64,000 bases of DNA from positions 23,745,501-23,809,500 of the forward strand of contig NC_059508.1 of NCBI RefSeq assembly GCF_914767665.1. Direction: 5' to 3'. The notes under the pieces were generated by a model that was not told the DNA's origin, did no database searches, and saw only the letters and a list, made by a program, of their open reading frames with translations. The position numbers were made by a program, and so were the translations under genes. This stretch comes from Harmonia axyridis (lineage: Eukaryota; Arthropoda; Insecta; Coleoptera; Coccinellidae). Positions 10,199 through 20,292 of this stretch are shown here, piece after piece (the stretch's first letter is position 1; every line of letters begins with the position of its first letter).

Positions 10199-10470
10199 AA
10201 AATATTTAATGAATTAAAATAATCATTTCCATAAGAACGAATTATTGACACTAATAAAGATAATCCCAAAACTCTTTCACAAACACTTATAGTTAAAAAA
10301 ACTACTACAAAATAAAATTCATAACTAAAATAAGATAAATAAAAATATATTATTATAAATAAAGTTAAAATTACTAATTCTAATCTAAGTAATGTTATTA
10401 ATAAATGTTTTCGATTAATAAAAAAATTTAAAATTCTAAAAATAAACATACTTAAAAAAATTATTTCCAT
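10192..10470 (-). CDS. nad4l: NADH dehydrogenase subunit 4L, unit 1
   Basis: Small complex I membrane subunit. ATG start, 92 residues, stop TAA reached only when the preceding TGA is read as Trp. Hydrophobic throughout, with the typical VCERVLGLSLLVSIIRSYGND ending. Overlaps nad4 by seven bases (ATGATAA), mirroring atp8/atp6. The neighbouring trnT starts at the next base. Confidence 0.94.
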
Positions 10471-10535
10471 ATTTTAATAATTTAAAAAAAATACTGGTCT
10501 TGTAAACCAGCTTTAAGATTTAATCTTTTAAAATA
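10471..10535 (+). tRNA. trnT: tRNA-Thr (TGT), unit 1
   Basis: Anticodon TGT in CTTGTAA near 10501; acceptor ATTTTAA pairs with TTAAAAT (10528-10534). Confidence 0.94.
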
Positions 10536-10599
10536 TCAGAGGAAAACAAATATATCTTTAATCTCCAAAATTAATATTTTTTATTAAACTACCCTCTGA
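10536..10599 (-). tRNA. trnP: tRNA-Pro (TGG), unit 1
   Basis: Perfect acceptor TCAGAGG/CCTCTGA; plus-strand CCA near 10565 gives anticodon TGG. Confidence 0.94.
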
Positions 10600-10600
10600 A

Positions 10601-11116
10601 ATCTTAATTTTAACATTTTTAAATTTTTTGGCAATTTTTCTTACCCACCCCCTATCCTTAGGACTACTTATTTTAACTTATACAATTATAACTTGTATCA
10701 TTATAGGATTAATAAGATCAAACTTTTGATTTTCATATATTTTAATATTAATTATAATTGGAGGTTTACTAATTTTATTTATTTATATAACAAGAACTGC
10801 CTCTAATGAAAAATTTAAATTTAATAAATATATTATATTTATTATAATTAGTTTATTTATAATTACTATATTTATAAATAATATAAATCTATATTTAATA
10901 AATCAAAATATTAATAATGAAATTTTACATAAAATAGATTTAATTAGAAATTTTTATTTAAATTTAAATAAATTTTTAAATTACCCAAATTCTAACATAT
11001 TTTTAATTTTGATTTTTTATTTATTAATTTCAATAATTGCAGTTGTAAAAATTACTAAAGTAAAATTTGGACCGTTACGTCAATTTAAATATGAAAATAC
11101 CAATACGAAAAATTAA
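10601..11116 (+). CDS. nad6: NADH dehydrogenase subunit 6, unit 1
   Basis: Complex I membrane subunit. ATC start one base after trnP, 171 residues, TAA stop. Recognised by position and by THPLSLGL, the IGGLLILFIYMTSTASNE segment and the basic end KITKVKFGPLRQ. The first in-frame stop lies 26 bases inside cytb, an unusually long overlap present in all three copies. A shorter form ended by processing cannot be excluded. Confidence 0.93.
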
Positions 11117-12230
11117 TTCTTTAACGAAAATTATTAACAACTCTTTAATCGATCTACCTACACCAAGAAATATTTCATATTTATGAAATTTTGGATCTTT
11201 ATTAGGCTTGTGTTTAATAATACAAATTATTACAGGATTATTTTTATCTATACATTATTGTGCAAACGTAGATTTAGCTTTTAATAGAGTGACTCATATT
11301 TGTCGAGACGTAAATATAGGATGGTTAATACGAACTATTCATGCAAATGGAGCCTCTTTATTTTTTATATGTTTATATTTACATATTAGGCGAGGCTTAT
11401 ATTTTGGTTCTTACAAACTTACAGAAACTTGAATGACAGGAACTACTATTTTATTTATATCTATAGCTACAGCCTTTTTAGGTTATGTTCTTCCCTGAGG
11501 GCAAATATCTTTTTGAGGAGCAACTGTAATTACAAATTTAGTTTCTGCAATCCCTTACCTAGGAAATTCTATCGTTATTTGACTATGAGGAGGTTTTGCT
11601 GTTGACAATGCTACATTAAACCGATTTTATTCATTTCATTTTATTTTACCTTTCATTATTTCAGCTTTAATTATAATTCATTTACTATTTTTACATAACT
11701 CTGGCTCTAGTAATCCTTTAGGATCTAATTCTAATCTAGATAAAATTAGTTTTCATCCATATTTCTCTTTTAAAGATATTTTAGGTTTTCTCATTATAAT
11801 ATTTTTTATTTTAAATATTATTATTCTATATCCTTATATATTAAGAGATCCTGATAATTTTATCCCAGCTAATCCTCTTTCCACCCCTCCTCATATTCAA
11901 CCAGAATGATATTTTTTATTTGCTTATGCAATTCTTCGCTCTATTCCCAATAAACTTGGAGGTGTAATTGCTTTAGTAATATCAATTGCTATTCTTTATT
12001 TTATACCTTTTATTAATTTCAAAATAATGAAAAGAAACAGCTTTTATTATATTAATAAAATTATATTTTGAAATTTTATCGTTACAGTTATAATTTTAAC
12101 ATGAATCGGAGCTAAACCAGTTGAAAATCCTTTTATTTTCATAGGACAAATTTTTACCTTAATCTATTTCATATACTTTATATTAAACTCAATTATTTAT
12201 AAAATTTGAGACTGATGAATATTTAATTAA
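11091..12230 (+). CDS. cytb: Cytochrome b, unit 1
   Basis: Haem b-bearing core of complex III. ATG start, 379 residues, TAA stop overlapping trnS2 by two bases. Motifs include [44 protein letters not shown] (split here only in description), the [21 protein letters not shown] helix and the haem histidines HANG and FHF-type regions. Codon 100 is AGG where insects normally have Gly in HIGRG. No stop or frameshift in any unit. Confidence 0.95.
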
Positions 12231-12293
12231 TCAATGAGCTTGAAAAGCATATATTTTGAAAATATAAGAAAGAATTTAAATTTCTATTGATTT
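12229..12293 (+). tRNA. trnS2: tRNA-Ser(UCN) (TGA), unit 1
   Basis: Perfect acceptor AATCAAT/ATTGATT; anticodon TGA in TTTGAAA near 12258; typical GAGCTTGAA D-arm. Confidence 0.95.
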
Positions 12294-12310
12294 ATACAAA
12301 ATTTAATTAA

Positions 12311-13246
12311 CTATATAATTAATACTATAAATAATAATCTTAATCTAAAATTTAATATAAGTATATTCAAAGAAACAGGCAAAAAAACCTTTCAAGATAA
12401 ATATATTAATTTATCATATCGATAACGAGGTAAAGTCCCTCGAACCCAAATTCATATAAAAGAAAAAAATAATAATTTTAAAAAAAATATAATAGAATAA
12501 AAATCTCCTCCTATAAAAATCAACCTTCTTATTATTCTTATAAAAATAATATTAGAATATTCAGCCATAAAAATAAAAGCAAATCCAAAACTTCTATATT
12601 CAACGTTAAATCCTGAAACTAACTCTGATTCACCCTCAGAAAAATCAAAAGGAGTTCGATTAGTTTCAGCTAATCTTGAAATAAATCATATTATTCTTAG
12701 AGGAAAATTAAATATAACAAATCAAACATATTTTTGATAAAAAATAAAATCTATTAAATTTAAAGATATAATTAACAATAAAAATGATAATAAAATTAAA
12801 AATATTCTTACTTCATAAGAAATTACTTGAGCAACTGAACGAAGCCTTCCTAATAAAGAATAAATCGAATTTGAAGATCAACCCGATAATATAATTGTAT
12901 ACACACTAAAACTAGAAATTACAAAAAAAAACAATACAGAAAAATTAAACTTAAATAAATAACAATAAAAAGGTATTCTAATTCATAATATTAATGCTAA
13001 AATTAAATTAAAAACTGGTGATATAATATAAATTAAAATATTAGCCATATAAGGAAAAATTATTTCTTTTCTAAATAATTTAATTGCATCACTAAAAGGC
13101 TGTAAAATTCCTAAAAAACCTACTTTATTAGGACCTTTTCGAATTTGAATATACCCTAATAACTTACGTTCTAATAAAGTTAAAAAAGCTACTCTAACTA
13201 AAATACAAATAATTATTAAAATAAAAATTATCAAAATTAAAATTAT
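12311..13246 (-). CDS. nad1: NADH dehydrogenase subunit 1, unit 1
   Basis: Complex I subunit at the quinone entry site. 311 residues if started at ATA (13246); ATT at 13252 and TTG at 13234 are also in frame. Conserved FLTLLERKLLGYIQIRKGPNKVG, LQPFSDAIKLF and the C-terminal YRYDKLMYLSWK region are present, ending TAG seventeen bases from trnS2. Intact under the mitochondrial code in units 1 and 2, interrupted in unit 3. Confidence 0.94.
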
Positions 13247-13254
13247 ATCAATTA

Positions 13255-13313
13255 TTATTTGTATAAAATACTTATAAAGATTCTAAATCTAACGCACTAA
13301 TCTGCCAAAATAA
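13255..13313 (-). tRNA. trnL1: tRNA-Leu(CUN) (TAG), unit 1
   Basis: Sense TTTTGGCAGATTAGTGCG D-arm and anticodon TAG in loop ATTTAGA. Acceptor TTATTTT/CAAATAA with one mismatch. Lies between nad1 and rrnL; exact ends uncertain by a few bases. Confidence 0.88.
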
Positions 13314-14558
13314 TAATTTTATTCATTTATAAAATTTTAAATCATAAACTTGGTCCTTTCGTACTAAAATTTATTAAATTATTAAAGATAGAAACCAACC
13401 TGGCTTACACCGGTTTAAACTCAGATCATGTAAAGTTTTAATGGTCGAACAGACCAAATATTTAAGCTTCTACACCTAAATTTAACTTTAATCCAACATC
13501 GAGGTCGCAATCTTTTCTTTCGATTTGAACTCTAAAAAAAAATAACGCTGTTATCCCTAAGGTAATTTATTCTTTTAATCATAAAAATGGATCAATTTTT
13601 CATAAATTAATGGTTAAAGTTAAAAAAGTTAATCTAATTTTTTTATCACCCCAATCAAATTTAATAAAAATTTTAAATTTTATAATTCTTTGAATTAAAA
13701 ATCTTTTATAAATTAAACTCTATAGGGTCTTCTCGTCTTTTAAAAAAATTTAAGCTTTTTAACTTAAAAATAAAATTTTTAAATAATAAAATTTAGAAAG
13801 TTATCTTCTCATCAAACCATTCATACAAGCTTTCAATTAAAAAACTAATGATTATGCTACCTTTGCACAGTCAAAATACTGCGGCCCTTCAAATTTTATT
13901 CAGTGGGCAGGTCCTACTTTAAATTATAATCAAAAAGAGATGTTTTTATTAAACAGGTGAAAGATATTTTTGCCTAATTACTTAATTATACCTTTCGTAA
14001 TTACTTATATTTTTACAAAATAATTAATACTAATTTTATCATTATTTCAATATAATTTTTATTATTAAATTTACTTTAATAAAAAAATTAAATTAATATA
14101 TTAATATTTTTAATTAAATAACAAATCTTAACAAACTTCAAATAGTAAAAATTTCTAATTCTATAAATTATTAATTTATAATATTTAATTATAATAATTT
14201 AATTTTAAGCTTATCCCTAAAACTATTAAAATAAAAATTCAAAAAATTAAAAATTAAATTTTTATAATTTTTATAATGAATTAAATTCTTTTCTTAAAAA
14301 ACTAGATATATTTAAAAACGAATAACGTTTCATTACTATATAATTATTATAAATATTTATTAAACAATAATATTTATAACTATATAGCTCTTTTAAATTC
14401 GAGATAAATATATAAATATTAAATTTTTAATAAACCCTGATACACAAGGTACACAATATTGTTTCTTTTATAAATTTATATAATTTTCCTTTTCAGTACT
14501 ATTAATCTATCATAAAATAAAATTTTTCTTAATCTAATAAAAATACTAATTATATAAT

Positions 14559-14616
<58 letters not shown>

Positions 14617-14633
14617 TAAATAAATTTTAAAAT
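13314..14633 (-). rRNA. rrnL: Large subunit (16S) rRNA, unit 1
   Basis: Occupies the whole interval between trnL1 and trnV, about 1.32 kb. Conserved LSU blocks are visible on the plus strand as reverse complements: the peptidyl-transferase area around 13395-13445 (caacctggcttacaccgg), gtcgcaatcttttctttcg, cgctgttatccctaa near 13548, and gctacctttgcacagtc near 13856. Ends are set by the flanking tRNAs. A long TA microsatellite sits in the 5' part. Confidence 0.93.
14564..14612. repeat. (TA)n microsatellite inside rrnL, unit 1
   Basis: 49-nt uninterrupted TA run. The same site is only 11 nt in unit 2 and 53 nt in unit 3. Confidence 0.97.
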
Positions 14634-14695
14634 TCAATTTAAATTATTAATTATCTTCTTAATGTAAATAAGATGCTTATTCAAGCTCTAAACTG
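14634..14695 (-). tRNA. trnV: tRNA-Val (TAC), unit 1
   Basis: Acceptor in sense CAGTTTA with TAAATTG; anticodon TAC in TTTACAT; between the two rRNAs as expected. Confidence 0.92.
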
Positions 14696-15567
14696 ACATT
14701 CTAGAATCACTTTCCAGTAAATCTACTATGTTACGACTTATTCCATATTAGATGAAAGCGACGGGCATATTTTAGTACTAAATCATTAAAAATAAAAATA
14801 TTTAATTACAATCAAATCCAATTTCATAAAACTTTTAAAATATATAAATCCATAAATATAATTTAATGTAACCCATTTCTACTTTAATATAAACTTCACC
14901 TTGATCTGATTTAAATTTTTAAAAAATATCTAAATATTAATTTCTAAAAAAATATTTAACAACGACGATATAAAAGTTTCTAACTAAAGTAATTTTAATC
15001 GTGGATTATCGTTTATAGAACAGGTTCCTCTGAAAAGTAAAAATACCGCCAAATCATTTAGCTTTAAAGAACTTAACTATTAATCACTTAACTTTATAAT
15101 TTACTTAATTAATAATAGGGTATCTAATCCTAGTTTATTATAATAATTTCTTAACCTCATAAAAACATAATTAAAAATATTAATAAATTAAAATTTCACC
15201 TTAAAACTCAAAATTTCTTTTTTAATTTTTAATTCTATTAATTAAAGCTAATAAATATATATTATATTTTTTGTATAACCGCTGCTGCTGGCACAAAAAT
15301 TGCAAATACTAAATCTTATCACTAATTCTAAATTTTTTTAATAATTAAAAATATACACTACTAATTTATTAAATTTAAAACAATATTCATATAAATCTTG
15401 AATGAATATATATATCTAATACCATAATCAAATATCTAATTAACTAAAACCCAAAAAAGACTACATTTAGTTAAAATTTATTTCAAACAAAAAAAAATTA
15501 ACTTTATTTAGAAATAATAATAATTAAATTAAATTTAAAAAATTAAATTATTAAAACTAATAATTTT
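14696..15567 (-). rRNA. rrnS: Small subunit (12S) rRNA, unit 1, with 10-bp deletion
   Basis: Sense landmarks: GTGCCAGCAGC followed by GGTTATAC near 15282, GGATTAGATACCC-type block (plus strand gggtatctaatcc near 15118), and the 3' gacgggc block near 14761. In this copy ten bases (aatatgtgca) are missing just after gacgggc, inside a universally conserved 3' helix; units 2 and 3 have them. The 5' end is not sharp; I place it where the 347-bp repeats start. Confidence 0.88.
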
Positions 15568-16608
15568 AAAAACTTTATGTTAACAAATCTTTGTAACTTC
15601 CTCCCGTCAAAAACGTCCCCTTAGATAATAACCAAACCTTAAACTTTTTAACTCTAAATTAAAAAATTTTCCCCCAAGGATTTACAAGTTATACCCTTAA
15701 ATTTAGTGCTACCCTACTCACTAAATCCAATACTAAACAATTTAAATTGTAACAATTCTTATTGCCGACTGTTATAGCTTTATTCAAATTTAATTTTAAT
15801 AAAATAAATTTTGTAATAAACTGAAGCCTACCAAATATCAAAAATATTTTAAATTATCGGATTTAAAAAATTCTTGATAAATACAATAATTTTAAAAAAA
15901 TAAATTATAATTATAAAAACTTTATGTTAACAAATCTTTGTAACTTCCTCCCGTCAAAAACGTCCCCTCAGATAATAACCAAACCTTAAACTTTTTAACT
16001 CTAAATTAAAAAATTTTCCCCCAAGGATTTACAAGTTATACCCTTAAATTTAGTGCTACCCTACTCACTAAATCCAATACTAAACAATTTAAATTGTAAC
16101 AATTCTTATTGCCGACTGTTATAGCTTTATTCAAATTTAATTTTAATAAAATAAATTTTGTAATAAACTGAAGCCTACCAAATATCAAAAATATTTTAAA
16201 TTATCGGATTTAAAAAATTCTTAATAAATACAATAATTTTAAAAAAATAAATTATAATTATAAAAACTTTATGTTAACAAATCTTTGTAACTTCCTCCCG
16301 TCAAAAACGTCCCCTTAGATAATAACCAAACCTTAAACTTTTTAACTCTAAATTAAAAAATTTTCCCCCAAGGATTTACAAGTTATTCCCTTAAATTTAG
16401 TGCTACCCTACTCACTAAATCCAATACTAAACAATTTAAATTGTAACAATTCTTATTGCCGACTGTTATAGCTTTATTCAAATTTAATTTTAATAAAATA
16501 AATTTTGTAATAAACTGAAGCCTACCAAATATCAAAAATATTTTAAATTATCGGATTTAAAAAATTCTTGATAAATACAATAATTTAAAAAAAATAAATT
16601 ATAATTTT
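15568..16608. repeat. Three tandem 347-bp repeats next to rrnS, unit 1
   Basis: Units begin at 15568, 15915 and 16262, each opening aaaaactttatgttaac, and are nearly identical. They occupy the upstream side of rrnS, where an insect control region starts. No gene is recognised inside. Present three times in each of the other mitochondrial units, so the triplication predates the amplification. Confidence 0.95.
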
Positions 16609-17999
16609 ATTATAAAATAAAATAATCAAAAATTAAATTTTTTAAAATTCAAAATAAATTTAATTTTAAATTTATTAATTTAGTTCCCCCCGAAACTAAA
16701 CATTTTCTATTTTTATTAAAATATTTAAATTAACCTATTCTAAAAATTTTCAAAATTATATAAAAATCAAATTTATGAAAAATGAAAAAAAAAATTCCTC
16801 CCCTAATCATCAAAATTTTCAAAAATCCATAAATTTTGATAAATTTTTAACAATTTTTCACAAAATTTTTAAACGAAATAACTTTATTACACTAACAAAT
16901 AATTTTTTCAAAAAAAATTATTAGATAATTTCCATATCACAATTTTTAAAAATTATTTAAATTTAAATTTCTAACAAAAAAATATAGATTTTTTTTTTAT
17001 GAGCGATTTCCTTTTAAGCATTTATATAAAATTTTCAAAAATTACTCGAATTTTATGAAAATCCTAAATTTTTATACATAATTTTTTTAACTATGTAATA
17101 ATTAAACTTAAAATAATTATAATTTAAATCAAAATATTGACATAATAACTTTATTTTACTAACAAATCATTTTTTTACCCTTTAAGATCACTTTTTATCC
17201 AATAAATTAAAAATTATTCGAGACAACCAAAAAATAGACAAATTTAACCAAATATTTAAAAATTACATTTTTTTGTTAGATATTTTAATTTAAATTTTTT
17301 ATGAAATCTTTATTAATTTTATTTTTCTAAATCTATTTTTCACGTAATTTTTAATAGATTTAGTTAAAATAAGAATAACTTCATTTCATGATAAATACCA
17401 TAATACTTTAGAAATAATATTTCTTAATGATAATTTAATTCATTAATACTTAGGTTTTTTTTTTTTTTTTCATTAATTTTGAATTTTTCATTAAAAATTA
17501 ACTTTATTAATAACTAATAATTTTTAATATATTATTAATAATTATAGATTAATTATAATTTAATTCTTATATAAATAAAATGTTAATATTTTAATGTTAA
17601 ATTAATTATTAATAATTTAAACTCTTTATATATATATTATAAATATTATTAATATATAAAATATTTATTAATATAGAAATTCTCGAAATTCACCGTCGTT
17701 TTTATATACTGATTTACTTTATATATTCTTTCTCTTTTTTTCGGGAGTACTATTATATATCCCTTAAGATACCAATATTAAATCGGTTTTTATATATTTA
17801 AAAATGTTTATTTTAACTATTTAATTAAAATTAGCACCTAGAATATTACTAATGGTACTATCCAATGTAAGATATATTTCGCCCTTATATATAAATGATT
17901 ATATATTAATAAGTAATTATTAATTATTAAATATTATAGATATATATAAATAAATTCTTTAATTAAAAAGGCATAGGGTCCAAGAGAAAAACCCTATTA
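16609..17999. other. AT-rich putative control region, unit 1
   Basis: About 1.4 kb, extremely AT-rich, no gene seen. It has a 16-nt T run at 17455-17470, resembling the poly-T stretch of insect control regions, and a hairpin ATAGGGT/ACCCTAT at 17973-17997. Position next to rrnS fits the A+T-rich region where replication and transcription start, but no function can be read from sequence alone. Confidence 0.7.
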
Positions 18000-18735
18000 A
18001 AAGACAAAATTTAAATTAATACTGCTAATAAAGTATCGATTTTAGGCCATTTTTTTTTGCCCAAATTTTGACCCAAAAAATGCAAAAAATTGCAAAATTT
18101 TGCATTTTTTTCGTTTTCTTTGGAATTTTTCAAAAAATTTGATCTTTAAAATTGACATTATTGTCTAAAAAACAATTATAACACTTGGATATAAAAACCG
18201 ATGTATGAGGAAATTCCTATTAGGGCGCCTGAAGAAAGGATCATTTTGATGAGATGAAACATGTGCAACCCACCCCTAGTTCCATCCCCGAAATTTTTGA
18301 AAAAAATGCCAAATTTCGTGAAATTTGATGAAATTTGGAAAAAATCTTCGGATTACAAAATTTTACAGGGATCGATTATTTTTTATGTGAAAAAAGGATT
18401 TATCATAAAATTTCTTTTTCCAAACTATTTTGTTAGAAAAATCAACTTTTAGAAAAAATTCTTCTTCTAGTCTAACAGAAAATTTATTTTATAGAAAATT
18501 TAAACCTTTTCTGTGAAAATAAAATTGAAAGAATAATTTTTAATTACAAAATTTTTTGATTTTTAAATATAAATCCATTTATTCAAATTTTTGTAAATTG
18601 AATTCTATTGATCCCCCCCCCCATAGAATTCTTATACAAATTTATTAATAAGGTGATATTTAAAAATTTTAAAAATTTAAAAGTCAGTTTCTTAGTTATT
18701 CAAAATCAAAAACTAATAATTTTAAAAACTTAAAC
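18000..18735. other. Non-coding segment of less mitochondrial character, unit 1
   Basis: Between the AT-rich region and the satellite. It has more CpG and GC than its surroundings, a run of C at about 18604-18613, and short direct and inverted motifs such as ttgcaaaattttgca. A 63-codon frame at 18261-18452 is kept in all units but resembles no family I know. I see no gene. This could be nuclear DNA joined to the mitochondrial piece before amplification, or simply control region. Confidence 0.5.
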
Positions 18736-19486
18736 GTTGATTGTTGGACTTAGCCTCAGGATTGGTTTAGAATATTGAAATTGATCCTGAAGTAGGACGA
18801 CCAAAATCAACTCAAATTTATCGGATTTGGTGTTGATTGTTGGACTTAGCCTCAGGATTGGTTTAGAATATTGAAATTGATCCTGAAGTGGGACGACCAA
18901 AATCAACTCAAATTTATCAGATTTGGTGTTGATTGTTGGGCTTAGCCTCAGGATTGGTTTAGAATATTGGAATTGATCCTGAAGTAGGACACCAAAATCA
19001 ACTCAAATTTATCGGGTTTGGTGTTGATTGTTGGACTTAGCCTCAGGATTAGTTTAGAATGTTGGAATTGATCCTGAAGTAGGACGACCAAAATCAACTC
19101 AAATTTATCGGGTTTGGTGTTGATTGTTGGACTTAGCCTCAGGATTGGTTTAGAATGTTGAAATTGATCCTGAAGTAGGGCACCAAAATCAACTCAAATT
19201 TATCGGGTTTGGTGCTGATTGTTGGACTTAGCCTCAGGATTGGTTTAGAATGTTGAAATTGATCCTGAAGTAGGACGACCAAAATCAACTCAAATTTATC
19301 GGGTTTGGTGTTGATGGTTGGACTTAGCCTCAGGATTGGTTTAGAATGTTGAAATTGATCCTGAAGTAGGACACCAAAATCAACTCAAATTTATCGGATT
19401 TGGTGTTGATTGTTGGACTTAGCCTCAGGATTGGTTTAGAATGTTGAAATTGATCCTGAAGTAGGACACCAAAATCAACTCAAATT
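18736..19486. repeat. 95/96-bp satellite array B, left part
   Basis: About eight units up to the transposon. The last unit is cut after atcaactcaaatt, which is then repeated on the far side of the element at 21581-21593. Confidence 0.95.
19474..19486. repeat. Target-site duplication, left copy
   Basis: 13 bp atcaactcaaatt ending directly at the transposon. The identical 13-mer restarts at 21581. An uninterrupted satellite unit has this sequence once, so the second copy is a genuine duplication made on insertion. Confidence 0.88.
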
Positions 19487-19591
19487 AAAGAAATAGATAT
19501 CTCGCTCAACACTTGGTGAAACATCGTTATTAATAAATAAATAAAAACACTTGACTATACGTTCACAAATTTAATAAAATATTATATTACG

Positions 19592-19627
19592 TTGACATGC
19601 ATGTTTCGGGTTTTACCCCATTCTCAA
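19592..19627 (-). ncRNA. Hammerhead-ribozyme-like motif, inverted arm
   Basis: Mirror copy of the candidate at 21488-21523; same bases on the minus strand. Confidence 0.3.
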
Positions 19628-19655
19628 AACTAAACAGAATAATAAACGGTACAAA

Positions 19656-20292
19656 TTATACATCAAACAAAACAGATGTTAACACCGGAGATAAGCGGAA
19701 CTCCAGCTGATCGTTCACAATTGGCAATTTTTGTTTATGTGCTGAAGATATTTCTAAACATTCTAAAAGATCTAATCGCTTACTTTTCTCTCCTTCGTGT
19801 AAAATTTTGGTTTTATTGAAATCTATAAAATGGTTACAAGAGATACAATGAGTTGAAAACCCCGTTGTGGATTTATTTTGTAAAATAGATTTTTTATGTT
19901 CTTCAACCCTAACTTTGAGAGAACGACCGGTTTGACCAACATAAAAAGCAGGACATTCGTCACAGAACAACTTATATACACCACTTTTTTCTGAATCACT
20001 TAACTTATCCCTACCATCAGAAAACATTGATCTCAAATTTTTCTTGTTTGTACACACAATATCAACTCTGTTTTTTCTTAATCTATTACAAACTATGTCG
20101 CTAATCTGTGGAATATAATTAATATATACAAATCTCTTCATTTGATCTTTAGGTTGAGGTGGATAGATACAAGTTAAAAGTTTTTCACGTTGTTTTTTCA
20201 ATATTAATTTATCTATTATGTCAGGAGAGTAGCCGTTGTTCTTTGTTAATAACTTTAACATCTCAACTTCTTTTTTGAAGTTATTCTCCGAT
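19656..20292 (-). pseudogene. Inverted fragment of the Penelope-like ORF (linker and GIY-YIG domain)
   Basis: Codes for the last ~212 residues of the element's protein: the linker after the reverse transcriptase and the whole GIY-YIG endonuclease, to the natural stop. It lacks all reverse transcriptase motifs, because the copy is truncated at 20292. An apparent start codon at 20297 is created by the junction and is not natural. Confidence 0.88.

Larger units (their letters stand above)
19535..20292 (-). repeat. Left inverted arm of the Penelope-like element
   Basis: Reverse complement of 20823-21580; paired positions sum to 41115. Identity breaks sharply after ttattctccgat at 20292. Confidence 0.95.

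Noticed and set aside
18261..18452. 63-codon plus-strand frame, repeated at 40324 and 60711
   Set aside because: Kept only because the units are recent copies. No ribosome or splice context, no known family, and AT-rich low-complexity composition.
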